64,000 bases of DNA from Paulinella micropora (lineage: Eukaryota > Cercozoa > Imbricatea > Euglyphida > Paulinellidae): contig WBZZ01003287.1 in NCBI GenBank assembly GCA_019918135.1, positions 5,001-69,000 on the forward strand. Direction: 5' to 3'. Below are positions 1 to 8,518 of the stretch, piece by piece. The translations under genes were made by a program, and so were the position numbers. How positions within the stretch are numbered: position 1 is the stretch's first letter; every line of letters starts with the position of its first letter. Under the pieces are notes generated by a model. The model did no database searches, had not been told where the DNA came from, and saw only the letters and a list, made by a program, of their open reading frames with translations.

Positions 1-755
1 TGGAGGTGGGAGCTCGTTCTGCAAGGGGCGCTTTATGGAACGAGCCCTGGCCCCGCCTGGTACTAGGGAGCTTTGGTATTGCCTGTATCAGTCCCTTCCG
101 TGCAAACATCACGGCTTAGCTGGGCATCGGGTTAATACTTTACCCACAGACTTCCTGGTTGACGAAATCAGAAGCTCCTTTTTTTCTGACATCAGTCGAT
201 ATTTCATCAGTTGATCTTATCACTTACTCTACGGAATGAACCAAGGCCACTTGAGGTGTCACTGACCCTCCCTGGGGCTTGATGTTTCTTGAAATGGGTG
301 CCATCTGTCGACAGACAGAGAATTAGGGGATGGTGTGGGTGTGCTGGGCCCGTGGTGGGGTGCCTTATGTGTGCCTAGCCATACGCCTATAAGTCACATG
401 CCGAAATAGCGACGGGAAGCACAATCCTGTTCCCTCAGGGTGCCCTTTCTCGCTTGTTGAGCCCGGAATAAAACCCACAGTGCTGTCGGTTTATACTAGA
501 CTGTCGAACAGTCTCGAAACTCCATCTGCTTACTGGGCCCTCTGTAATGGAGGTGGGAGCTCGTTCTGCAAGGGGCGCTTTATGGAACGAGCCCTGGCCC
601 CGCCTGGTACTAGGGAGCTTTGGTATTGCCTGTATCAGTCCCTTCCGTGCAAACATCACGGCTTAGCTGGGCATCGGGTTAATACTTTACCCACAGACTT
701 CCTGGTTGACGAAATCAGAAGCTCCTTTTTTTCTGACATTAGTCGATATTTCATC
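1..755. repeat. 208-bp direct repeat, two copies
   Basis: Bases 1-208 recur at 548-755 with a single C/T difference that I can see, an offset of 547 bp. The left copy starts at the window edge, so it may be longer. The second copy runs directly into a TCTA microsatellite. The sequence between the copies (209-547) holds a TATA-like CCTATAAG near 388 and an AATAAA near 470, which gives it a promoter/poly(A) look, but I see no reading frame. It could be one and a half units of a host satellite, or part of a dispersed repeat. Confidence 0.85.
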
Positions 756-801
756 TATCTATCTATCTATCTATCTATATATCTATCTATCTATCTATCT
801 A

Positions 802-849
<48 letters not shown>

Positions 850-901
850 TCTGTCTATCTGTCTATCTGTCTATCTATCTGTCTATCTGTCTGTCTATCT
901 A
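752..901. repeat. TCTA/TCTG microsatellite
   Basis: About 150 bp of tetranucleotide repeat, mostly TCTA with blocks of TCTG. It starts inside the 3' end of the second 208-bp repeat and stops exactly where GC-rich coding-type sequence begins. The apparent YLSI/CLSV reading frames here are repeat artefacts. Confidence 0.95.
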
Positions 902-1045
902 GCGCAGAGCTTGGAAGACGCCCTGGTCTGCGAGGCCAAGAAGGCGCGCCCCTCGCGCAAAGCACGCAACGACGCCCTGGCGACTTGTATTAACAACCTA
1001 GAATCCATGTTCCACGGCAGCGTCAGGAAGCCCGAACTCAACTGA
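902..1045 (+). pseudogene. 3' end of a gene cut by the microsatellite
   Basis: An open frame enters from the microsatellite and encodes about 47 residues with normal-looking composition (it begins A-Q-S-L-E-D-A-L, is rich in K/R and ends K-P-E-L-N) before a TGA at 1043-1045. No start codon is available on the window side, and upstream there is only simple repeat. I read it as the tail of a gene of the GC-rich viral block whose 5' part is absent. The family is not recognised. Confidence 0.4.
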
Positions 1046-1190
1046 GAAGTGGAAGAAAAAAAGTACAAGTGTGTTTTGGCTTCTTCTTTTATTAGTTATG
1101 ATTAAAACGCCTTTCTTCTCTGCCAACAAGTCCTGCGCGTCGTAGCACAAACCGTACCCGTACAGTAGGAAAGAGTACAAATGCTGGCTA

Positions 1191-1778
1191 CTAGTTGACG
1201 TACCCGGTATATTTGCTTAGCCGAGACTCGAAAAACATTTGTAAATAGTCTTGGTCGTCTTTGGGCATTTCTTTGTAAAAAGAACATATTGTGACTTCTT
1301 CCCATTTATTTTTGGCTTTGCCGATACCGTCTCCAGCTGGTCGTCGCGCCCTCTGCTCTGTCAAGCGCTTGATCTCTTTTGCGTACCTGTCTATATCTGT
1401 TTTGATTTTTATCACTTCATCCATCGTTCCTGCTATTGCCGCTTGCGTCAACTGTTGCGTTAATGCCGTGACTTTTCTTTCGCAATACTCGATGGTGCCT
1501 TCCGCAGTTCCGTATGTGAACTGCTTGCCGCTCAGAGTGCTCTTTATTTCTGTGAAGACTTTCGTCACAAGGTACTTTTCTACTGCCAAGAGCTTAGCAA
1601 TCCGAACCTTTCTTTTGGTTCCATTGCTTTCTTCGCTGCAAAGTCGTTGCACATAAAGGGCGAACCCGTCACTATTGGCAGCATATGATCCCGACGGTAA
1701 ATAATTTTTCGCGTCGCCTTCCACCTCTTGATAGTTCGTTTCCAATTGGCACCGTACCGAATGTTCATCGCTGCTCAT
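1191..1778 (-). CDS. Hypothetical protein, 195 aa
   Basis: The open frame starts at an ATG at 1778 (M-S-S-D-E-H). A TTG lies three codons upstream, but ATG is the more likely start. The protein is hydrophilic, without signal peptide or membrane helix. A middle helical part (about residues 60-140) is rich in T, K and E and probably forms coiled coil, and a short C-terminal segment ends in S-K-Y-T-G-Y-V-N. I do not recognise the family. A faint likeness to histone H2B in length and helix pattern is too weak to call. It is the first whole gene after the left edge of the GC-rich block. Confidence 0.6.
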   Translation of the reverse strand: MSSDEHSVRCQLETNYQEVEGDAKNYLPSGSYAANSDGFALYVQRLCSEESNGTKRKVRIAKLLAVEKYLVTKVFTEIKSTLSGKQFTYGTAEGTIEYCERKVTALTQQLTQAAIAGTMDEVIKIKTDIDRYAKEIKRLTEQRARRPAGDGIGKAKNKWEEVTICSFYKEMPKDDQDYLQMFFESRLSKYTGYVN

Positions 1779-2048
1779 AGCTGGCAATGCTCCGTTTTTC
1801 CGACACGCTTAATTTTACTTGTTCTTTAAATATCTTTTGGGCTAATTTCCTTTTTTTATGGGAGCCTTGAAATTAAAGATCGCACGCTTCATCATACAGC
1901 CGAGGAGTGGGGGGGGATTGGCGTTGACTGTCGCACACGCCTGCATTTGTCAGGAAGGGGGATGAAATGTCTTTTTTTAGGCTATTTCACCCTCCCCCCT
2001 CTCTCCTCCCGAGGAAAAAGGGGGGAAGGGAGGGGGGGGCTTTTTTTC
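1779..2048. other. Intergenic, A/T segment then G/C runs
   Basis: About 270 bp between two minus-strand genes. It holds an AT-rich stretch upstream of the 195-aa gene (a likely promoter region) and then runs of G and C near 1908-1915 and 1990-2045. I see no gene in it. Confidence 0.6.
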
Positions 2049-3002
2049 TCACGCACACTGTTGCAGGAACTCCTGCAGCGGCAGGGACTTGGTCGCGGGC
2101 GGCAGGGCCAGCACGCAGTCGAGTTCGACCGTCTCGTTAGCCACGCGGCAGCGGTACAACCACGCAAAGTCCGCGGGCAGCAGCGCATTCAACGACAGCG
2201 GCCAGCACTGTAACAGCCCGCCCGCTACTTGCAACGAATCGCTTTCGGCGGGGCGGCCGCACGAGTGGCCGCGCCAGGGGGACCGGGCCTGCAGCAGTTC
2301 TGTCAGCTCCGGGCGGGCTACGCCCGCGTTGTTGGGCCACGAGCAGAAAGTGTCTGTCGACAGCGGCAGCCACTCCGCCACGTACACGGCTTCACTCCAG
2401 ATCCACAGCGCGGGCCGGAACGGCAGCGCCTCGACACTTTCGGGCACAGACTGCGGCGACTCTTTCCATTCTAACGACGTGTACGCTACAAAGCAGAAGT
2501 CCGCGTTGCCGATGTAGCCGCCGTACGCCGCGTCGTACAAGTACGCGCGCGACAGCTCCAACCGGCCGTCGCCATCTTCAGTCCGTGACAGGCACGACCA
2601 GTACATGGACTGGTCCAGCACGGCGCCATCGGCTGTGCTAGAGATCTTCAGCGCCCACGAGTAGTCGATGGCACACTCAAACGTGCGCAGGCCGCACACG
2701 AAAGTCACGGCCAGCGGCACCTCGCACGCGGGGCCGGCGTAGCCGCTCGCGCACGTGCACACGGGCGTACCGCCCGCGAACAACGGGCCGCACACGCCCT
2801 TGTTGCTGCACGACGGGTCGTCTTGTCCCGCCAGCCCCCGGCACGTCACGCACTGCGGCTCGGTCGCACTGACACTCGAGAGGTCGAAATAGCCGCCGTT
2901 GCACGCGCACCGGCGCGGGCCGACGTTCCCCAACGGAATCTGCCCGGCATTGGACGGGCAGACTGCTGTTGCCACGGGCAAACACCACCACGCCAGCCAC
3001 AT
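2049..3002 (-). CDS. Secreted EGF-like protein, 317 aa
   Basis: The ATG at 3002 opens a hydrophobic N-terminus (M-W-L-A-W-W-C-L-P-V-A) that looks like a signal peptide with cleavage near A-T-A. A cysteine-rich region follows (about residues 15-95): a C-x-C-N-G-G-Y stretch and then an EGF-type module with C-S-N-K-G-V-C-G and C-T-C-A-S-G-Y-A-G-P-A-C. The rest (about 100-317) is a W/Y/C-rich domain that I do not recognise. The protein is probably exported or on the virion or cell surface, where EGF folds bind other proteins. The frame is whole. It is transcribed away from the lipase gene, with 385 bp between the two starts. Confidence 0.75.
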   Translation of the reverse strand: MWLAWWCLPVATAVCPSNAGQIPLGNVGPRRCACNGGYFDLSSVSATEPQCVTCRGLAGQDDPSCSNKGVCGPLFAGGTPVCTCASGYAGPACEVPLAVTFVCGLRTFECAIDYSWALKISSTADGAVLDQSMYWSCLSRTEDGDGRLELSRAYLYDAAYGGYIGNADFCFVAYTSLEWKESPQSVPESVEALPFRPALWIWSEAVYVAEWLPLSTDTFCSWPNNAGVARPELTELLQARSPWRGHSCGRPAESDSLQVAGGLLQCWPLSLNALLPADFAWLYRCRVANETVELDCVLALPPATKSLPLQEFLQQCA

Positions 3003-3387
3003 CTGCGCACAAATCTACAGCACGCACGGCGGGAAGGAAACAAGGGGGGGAGGAGAAGGGGCGGACAGCAGCCTTTGGCGTGAACAAAAAAAAAGACATA
3101 CAACGTCGGACCGTTTTCCTTTGTTACAAAGATCCAGAGACGCAGACGAATTTTTTTTTGGCGCGGGGAGGAAAGGGGAGGAGGGGGCCCAAGCTTGGTT
3201 CCGACGGTCATGCCCGGCACTGCAGGAAACAAGGCCTCGGGGGGAGATTCCTTTCTTGTTGTGCCCTTTTCCCGCCCCCAGCCGGTGCTTGGGCGGCGGT
3301 TGCCAAAAAAAAGATTCAAGAAAGAAACAAGAACAAATAGCCCCCTCCCCCCAAAAAAGGGGACAACGGGGCCGAGGGAAAAAAAAG
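3003..3387. promoter_or_regulatory. Divergent intergenic region
   Basis: 385 bp between the starts of the EGF-like gene (-) and the lipase gene (+). It should hold both promoters. It contains A runs at 3088-3096 and 3381-3386, just before the lipase ATG, and several G runs. No motif can be assigned with confidence. Confidence 0.4.
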
Positions 3388-4539
3388 ATGTCAAACGCCG
3401 CGCCCAAACACCACTACATTGCGGCTGCGATGCTGTCCGCACTAACCTCAGTCTCGGCCGACTGCCTACCCACGATCTTCGCTGCCTGCAACCTAAAGCC
3501 CGCAGACCTCATACAGGCGCTGGACCCGGCCCGAACAGACTCCCCGGTCAACGTCCAATCAGCCGAAAGGTTAAACACAGAATTGTTGGAGAATCACATC
3601 GATTGCTGCCAGCGCCTGGTCCTGGGTGTTCAGGACTGCTCGTACAAATGTACGGCGCCTCGCCCTGAAATCGTCGTCAGCGTGCCGGCCCAGAAATTCC
3701 ACTGCCCCAGGCTCGAGATTAGCTGCACTCTCTGGCAAGTAGCAGAGGTTGCCGTGCTGGTGATCAGGGCTACGTTCAGGGCCCCCAACAGGTGGACGGA
3801 CCTGCAGGTCTACCCTAGGCGCCTCAGGGGCCTAACCCCCAATCCCCGCAACCTGGCGCAGCACGCCCTAGCCCACATAGCGTCCTTGGACGACGGCGCG
3901 GACCCCCGCATCCACAGCGGCTTCTTGCACGCGGTGCGCTGTTGCGCCATCAACCGATGCCTAGACAGACTGCAAAAGACCAAGTGGGACAAGCTGTGGT
4001 GCCTAGGCATGTCGCTCGGGGGTGCGCTGTGTACGCTCACGGCCCTCGTGGCCACCGACCTGTTTGCGGGCCAGCACGTGCACTGCATGAGCCTGGGCGC
4101 GCCCCAGGTTGGCGGCAACCAGTGCGCCAATACCCTGTTATTGAAGCGCTTGGGCCTCGGCACAGAAGAGGCACAAAGGAGCTGGACCCGCCTTTTCAAG
4201 GACAACGATCGTATCTGCCGTTTGCCGGGAGAAATCTGGGGGCTCGGCTTTTATCAGCACCCGCAGCCAATTTCTGTCTATCCCCACTACCGGGCGATCA
4301 ACATGCAAAGCTTGGACATCCAGACTGCCTGGACAAGATTCGACGCGTGCGTGCGCGCGGCTATGGCACAGCAAGACGACGAGTATAGCCACCACGCGGT
4401 CTACGCGAGTTGCCTCATGATTCTGCCGCTGCTCAAGTCAGTGCACCACCGCCGCCGCCAACGCGACCCGACAGACAGAGAGAAAGAAAAAGCAAAAACT
4501 GCAGAAAAAGAAACACACACAGTCAAAAAGAAAAGTTAA
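3388..4539 (+). CDS. Class 3 (fungal-type) lipase, 383 aa
   Basis: An alpha/beta-hydrolase of the Lipase_3 family, predicted to cleave ester bonds of tri- or phospholipids. The ATG at 3388 follows an A run; a longer in-frame start upstream would cross low-complexity DNA. The N-terminus has a hydrophobic stretch (residues about 8-25, ending S-V-S-A-D) that may be a signal peptide. The nucleophile elbow is G-M-S-L-G-G with Ser209. The acid is probably Asp274 in N-D-R-I-C-R-L-P and the base His300 in Y-P-H-Y-R-A-I, spaced as in the family. The C-terminal 40 residues are a K/R/E-rich tail. The frame is whole and the full triad is present. In a virus such an enzyme could act on host membranes. Confidence 0.88.
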   Translation: MSNAAPKHHYIAAAMLSALTSVSADCLPTIFAACNLKPADLIQALDPARTDSPVNVQSAERLNTELLENHIDCCQRLVLGVQDCSYKCTAPRPEIVVSVPAQKFHCPRLEISCTLWQVAEVAVLVIRATFRAPNRWTDLQVYPRRLRGLTPNPRNLAQHALAHIASLDDGADPRIHSGFLHAVRCCAINRCLDRLQKTKWDKLWCLGMSLGGALCTLTALVATDLFAGQHVHCMSLGAPQVGGNQCANTLLLKRLGLGTEEAQRSWTRLFKDNDRICRLPGEIWGLGFYQHPQPISVYPHYRAINMQSLDIQTAWTRFDACVRAAMAQQDDEYSHHAVYASCLMILPLLKSVHHRRRQRDPTDREKEKAKTAEKETHTVKKKS

Positions 4540-5828
4540 GATCTTCTTCGAACCCGATCGATTTTGCTTTATTTTTTTCTACAATTTATTAAAAAAAGTT
4601 TTGTTTTTGTACGTCGGGCGTGCTCATGTCGCGAGTAAGACAGTACACACGATCGTCTGTTTTTTTGCAACGACTGCCGCGCCCCCCTCCCGAGCCACGC
4701 CCGGGTGGAAAAGTAGGTTGTTAAAAAGGCCCTAAGAGAGGGAGGGGGGGGCCGCAACAAACAGAAGCGACCGGCAAATATGGGAGGGGATTTTTTTCTT
4801 TCTGTTTTTGGTACTGAAGATTCCCCTCCCCCCACCAGTAGCTGGATCCCACCTCTCCACAACCTTGGGGGGGGGAGGGGGGGGGCCGAGGCCACGCTAA
4901 TCCCTTTTTTCCCCGCCCGTCCATGGTCCCCACCAGTTCGGCTTGCAACGAAAAGAGACAATTTGCAGCCGAATTCTTTTGTGTGTGAAAATCCACTTTC
5001 AGTCTGAGCCCCTCCCCTCCCCGGGAAATCGACGGGGTGTGGCTGTTGGCAAGCTAGGGCTAGGCGCGCTAAGACACCTCCCGCGGCCCCCCCCCCTTTC
5101 TCTGACAACATTTGAGCTCCCTCTTGTGGGATCAAAAGACAGGCGAAAATCAAACAAAAGCGCGGGCCCTCCCTTTTCCCTTACCATCCGGCCCCCCCCC
5201 CCCCCCCAAGCTTTTCTCCCCTGCCCTAAAGTGCAAAGCAACCGCCCCCCCCCCCCCCCACGCAGACCCTTGTGGGATCCAAGATAAATTCTCTACCTGC
5301 TTCATTTGTCCAACACATTCAAAAAACCACTAATCAAGGTACGTACATGGCAACAAGGAAACCACTCGGCGCTAGGGGGCGAGGTACGGGTTCGCTCTAA
5401 GCTCATCCGGCCAGTGACATTGAATGAGACAGCTCACTCTCTGGGAAAAGGTGACCAGGCGTCCAGCGCAGGGGGCAACTAGTCCAGCCAACAGCACGGA
5501 GCCACGAGAAGCCAAGACCAGAGAGAAGAAAAGTCTGGTGGAGCCAGCTTTAGCTTATGCGCCTTTCTGGACTGAGTCTGTCAGGGAGATGTCCAGGCAA
5601 TTACCTCTAGCTGTAGGCAGCGGCTTGGCCAGAGCGGACTCGAGCCGCTGGCCCGTTTCTCTGAGCAAGGTCATGGGGTGCGGATCCTGGAGCTCGACCC
5701 GCAGGTACGAGCCCAAATCACAACCGAGCTCACAGGCGACATCCTGGCAGTCACGACTTGCACTGCTGCCCGCAACCAAGGTCGACGCGCGACGGTACGC
5801 AGCCCAAACAGACGAAAACCAGACAAAG
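4540..5828. other. 1.3-kb intergenic region, low complexity
   Basis: Right after the lipase stop comes an A/T-only stretch (about 4560-4603), a likely poly(A)/termination region. The rest is dominated by C and G runs (for example near 4865-4885, 5190-5207 and 5245-5260). A 194-codon minus-strand frame (4569-5153) is proline/glycine low complexity and I do not accept it. From about 5340 the sequence becomes ordinary again and leads into the Fanzor gene. The left end of the Fanzor element may lie in 5280-5450, but I cannot place it. Confidence 0.5.
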
Positions 5829-7358
5829 ATGCCCAAGAAGAAATTCAGTCTCAACAAGAAGGCTGATAAGACGCCCCCGCTTAAGACGCTTACGTGCAGA
5901 ATCTACCCCAAGACCAAGGATAAGGAAGTTAGGCGGGCTTGGCTGCGTAAGGCGTGGCTGCTCTACCGCGCTGTCCATACTACCTGGAATGCGGCGCTTG
6001 CCTGGCTGCGCAAAGAGGATAAGCGTTTCCCCCGGCCCAACAAACAGAAGCAGGAAGGTCAACCCGCGCAGGTCAGTAAAAAGAGGCGGCGCCAGGAAAA
6101 GGAGGAAGAGCCCGCGAAGCTCAAAAGACGAAAAAAGGATACAGTGGAAGAGGAAGACAAGCAAGGGAAGGAGGAGATACTCGAGGAGATCAAAGCCAGG
6201 AAAGCCACCCGTCGTCAGGAACAAAAGGAGCGCCGAGAGCAAAGAAGGGCCGAGCTGGGTGGCAAAATGCGACGTTTGGGCGACTTTGACCTAGATACGC
6301 TGCGCCTGCGGTTTGTACAGGACGGTAGCAATTTCGTGCAAGCCAGACAGTGGCTGCTCCAGGTGCCGTACGCTATCCGCGACGTGGCCATCCGGGACCT
6401 GCAAACGGCGAGGGCCTCTGCTATTTCCAATCTCAGGCAGAAGGGCAGAGTGTTCCACTGGAAGAGAGTAAACTTCCGCAAGTGGGAAGAGCGCAAGTCC
6501 ACGATTGCGATCTCACACACTGTTTTTGGGCGCCGGCGAGGTTTTTTTGCAGGCTTTCTAAACGCTGACTCGGTCGCCTCCAAGGATTGGAGAAAGCAAG
6601 AGCGCAGGCTTGGAACCCCCAAGCTCGAAATCAAGCACGACGTGCGCCTGAGGGTCGATCGCCTGGGCAAATGGTACTTACACGTACCAGTAGAGATACA
6701 GCAGCGCCAGCGTGCTGTGGCGGAGACCGACTCCAAGCGCGTAGTGAGCATCGACCCGGGCGTCCGGAGCTTTCTGACCGTGTACCACGCGGACTCTGGC
6801 GCGATCACCGAATTCGGATGCGGGTCGATTGCACGCGTGTACCGTCTCCAGAAGCATACCGACAAGTTGCTGAGCAAGGTCGAGCTACTTGCTAAGGACA
6901 GCAGCAAGAAGCGCAACCGCTGGCGCTTACGGCGCGCTATTACTCGAGTTCGTGATAAGATCTACAACATGGTCCAGGACGTGCACAAGAAGGCCGCCAG
7001 ATGGCTGCTCGATAACCACGACTACGTTGTGCTGCCTTGGTTTGGATCGTCGGGCATGGTGAAGGGCAAGACGATCTCACGGAAAACGAAGCGCGAGCTG
7101 CTTGCTTGGCGACACGCGGATTTCCGCAAACGCCTGCTCGACCTGCAGCGAGAATACATCGGCAAGTGCAAAGTGCTGATATGCAACGAAGAGTTCACCA
7201 CACAGGCGTGTACGCAATGCGGAGCGCTATGGAAGGACATCAAAGCCGCGAGGACCTACAGCTGCCAGTGGTGCGCGCTCCAGCACGGACGCGACATGAA
7301 CGCCAGTCGCAACATCCTATTGAGACTGCTGGCCTTGGGTCAGCAGGACTTATATTAG
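5829..7358 (+). CDS. Fanzor nuclease (eukaryotic/viral TnpB), 509 aa
   Basis: An RNA-guided DNA endonuclease of the TnpB/Fanzor family, the transposon relatives of Cas12. The ATG at 5829 starts a lysine-rich N-terminus (M-P-K-K-K-F); the frame is open further upstream but has no family features there. A long K/R/E-rich linker lies at about residues 60-160. The RuvC-like part has Asp309 (S-I-D-P-G-V), Asp489 (G-R-D-M-N-A-S-R-N) and a zinc ribbon with Cys461/Cys464 and Cys479/Cys482. The position where TnpB normally has its second acidic residue reads V-V-L-P-W (Pro403), while a glutamate sits just before the ribbon (N-E-E-F-T-T, Glu454/455). That is the rearranged active site reported for Fanzors. 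The frame is whole. No transposase partner is nearby. Plain transposon cargo of the virus block. Confidence 0.9.
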   Translation: MPKKKFSLNKKADKTPPLKTLTCRIYPKTKDKEVRRAWLRKAWLLYRAVHTTWNAALAWLRKEDKRFPRPNKQKQEGQPAQVSKKRRRQEKEEEPAKLKRRKKDTVEEEDKQGKEEILEEIKARKATRRQEQKERREQRRAELGGKMRRLGDFDLDTLRLRFVQDGSNFVQARQWLLQVPYAIRDVAIRDLQTARASAISNLRQKGRVFHWKRVNFRKWEERKSTIAISHTVFGRRRGFFAGFLNADSVASKDWRKQERRLGTPKLEIKHDVRLRVDRLGKWYLHVPVEIQQRQRAVAETDSKRVVSIDPGVRSFLTVYHADSGAITEFGCGSIARVYRLQKHTDKLLSKVELLAKDSSKKRNRWRLRRAITRVRDKIYNMVQDVHKKAARWLLDNHDYVVLPWFGSSGMVKGKTISRKTKRELLAWRHADFRKRLLDLQREYIGKCKVLICNEEFTTQACTQCGALWKDIKAARTYSCQWCALQHGRDMNASRNILLRLLALGQQDLY

Positions 7359-7760
7359 TGCTTAGGTTATAAAATCTCGCACCAAACCCTGACGTCAGGT
7401 CGGGTTTAGTGCTTTGCTTCGATTGGGGCCTCTGAGGAGGAAGGTAGGGATATGCCGCGTGCTGCCCTTTCTCCCTCCCAGCTGTAGGAATCTCTGGGGT
7501 GGTTCAACCCCTCCGAGATTTCAATCCAATCTGTTCGCGCCACGCTGCCAGACGTTGGGCCTGCCGGGAGACTTGTTGTGCTTCTTGTATGTAGCAGCGC
7601 AGCTGTCACCGCCCGCGGGACAACCCAGCAAAGAACAAGTTGGTATCATGGGGCTTTTCCGCACTCCGTCGTCACCAAACAACGCGGCAGGCCGCGCGGC
7701 TACCAGCGCGTAGAAATGTACGGCGCCTGGCTCGGAAGTTTGGGATCTTTAAAAAAGTCG
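7359..7760 (+). ncRNA. Candidate Fanzor guide RNA region
   Basis: Fanzor and TnpB guides are usually encoded at the 3' end of the nuclease gene and run into the element's right end. Directly after the stop here is a strong inverted repeat around 7384-7407 (arms AAACCCTGAC / GTCAGGTCGGGTTT with a TGACGTCA core). GC-rich sequence without a supported gene follows up to an A/T tract at 7757-7790. This is a positional and structural guess only; the exact ends are not visible. Confidence 0.3.
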
Positions 7761-7800
7761 TCTTTTTTTAATAATAAAAAAATACACGTTCTAGCCTGAT

Positions 7801-8250
7801 GGCATCGAAAATGTGATAAATCTATCTGGTACAGTGTCTGGCGCGGGGGCTGCTTTGTCGGACTTCTGGGCCATGCTCTTCCCGGCGAGCCACCGCAGAT
7901 TTCCCTGGCCGTGGCGCGGTCTTCGGCCACGACGCGGCCACAACAGTACAAAATGCCCAGCATCCGCAGGGCGCCGGTGATGTCGCGAGGCCGCTCCCCG
8001 TACCACTCCAGGCTTTGGCAGTGTCCGCCGCCACTCCCTTACCGTTTAGGTATTAACAGCCAGCGAGCAGGTATTGGCCACGCGCGTAGCCCTGTGTAGC
8101 TGCCAAGGTATACCACTGCACTGCCAGGGCAAAGTCTTGGGCCACGCCCTTGCCATCGTAGTACAAGAGCCCGAGGTAGGACTGGGCCCGGCCGTCACCT
8201 GCTCGCTAGCACCGGCGGGCAATCCTCTGGTAGAGCGGGGCTCGGGTCAT
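7801..8250 (-). pseudogene. Sel1-like repeat protein gene, broken
   Basis: Minus-strand sequence encodes at least two Sel1-type TPR repeats. One has the pattern Y-L-G-L-L-Y-Y-D-G-K-G-V-A-Q-D and W-Y-T-L-A-A (about 8090-8200); another has L-G-I-L-Y-C-C-G-R-V-V-A-E-D with A-R-E-I (about 7860-7980). These helix-turn-helix repeats are protein-interaction scaffolds common in amoebal giant viruses and in their hosts. The gene lies in more than one frame, so it is a relic with about two or three breaks. It converges on the Fanzor gene. Confidence 0.5.
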
Positions 8251-8518
8251 GTGCTTTCCAGCGCGGGAAGATGGGAAAAAAAAGGTAGCTACAAGTTTTT
8301 TTGACTTTGGGTTGCAAAAAACACACACAAAAAAGTCAGCAGAAAAGAGCGGGGGCCTTAATTACGGCCCCTCCCCTCCCTCTTCCTCTCCTGGCGAAAG
8401 AAAGGAGCCCAAAAAACAAAATGTCGGCACGGCGCAACGGTTCCCCTCCCCCTCCCCCCCCTCTCTCCCAGCCCCCGTGTTTTTTTTCCTCCCCCCGAGT
8501 GCAGATGGTCAAGGTTTT
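8251..8518. other. Intergenic, low complexity
   Basis: Between two minus-strand genes. It holds A runs (8276-8283, 8328-8333) and C/CT runs (8440-8500). No gene is seen. Confidence 0.5.

Noticed and set aside
1-755. Possible LTR pair (TATA-like box, AATAAA, direct repeats)
   Set aside because: No primer-binding site, polypurine tract, TG...CA ends or retroviral frames are visible. A satellite-type tandem repeat explains it better.
1191-1778. Histone H2B likeness of the 195-aa protein
   Set aside because: Only a vague helix pattern and a similar closing K-Y-T; no aligned motif like those in the H3 and H4 homologues.
4569-5153. 194-codon minus-strand frame
   Set aside because: Composition is set by C/G runs and no motif is present.
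5424-5828. N-terminal extension of the Fanzor frame
   Set aside because: Open by chance; composition differs and family similarity begins only after the ATG at 5,829.
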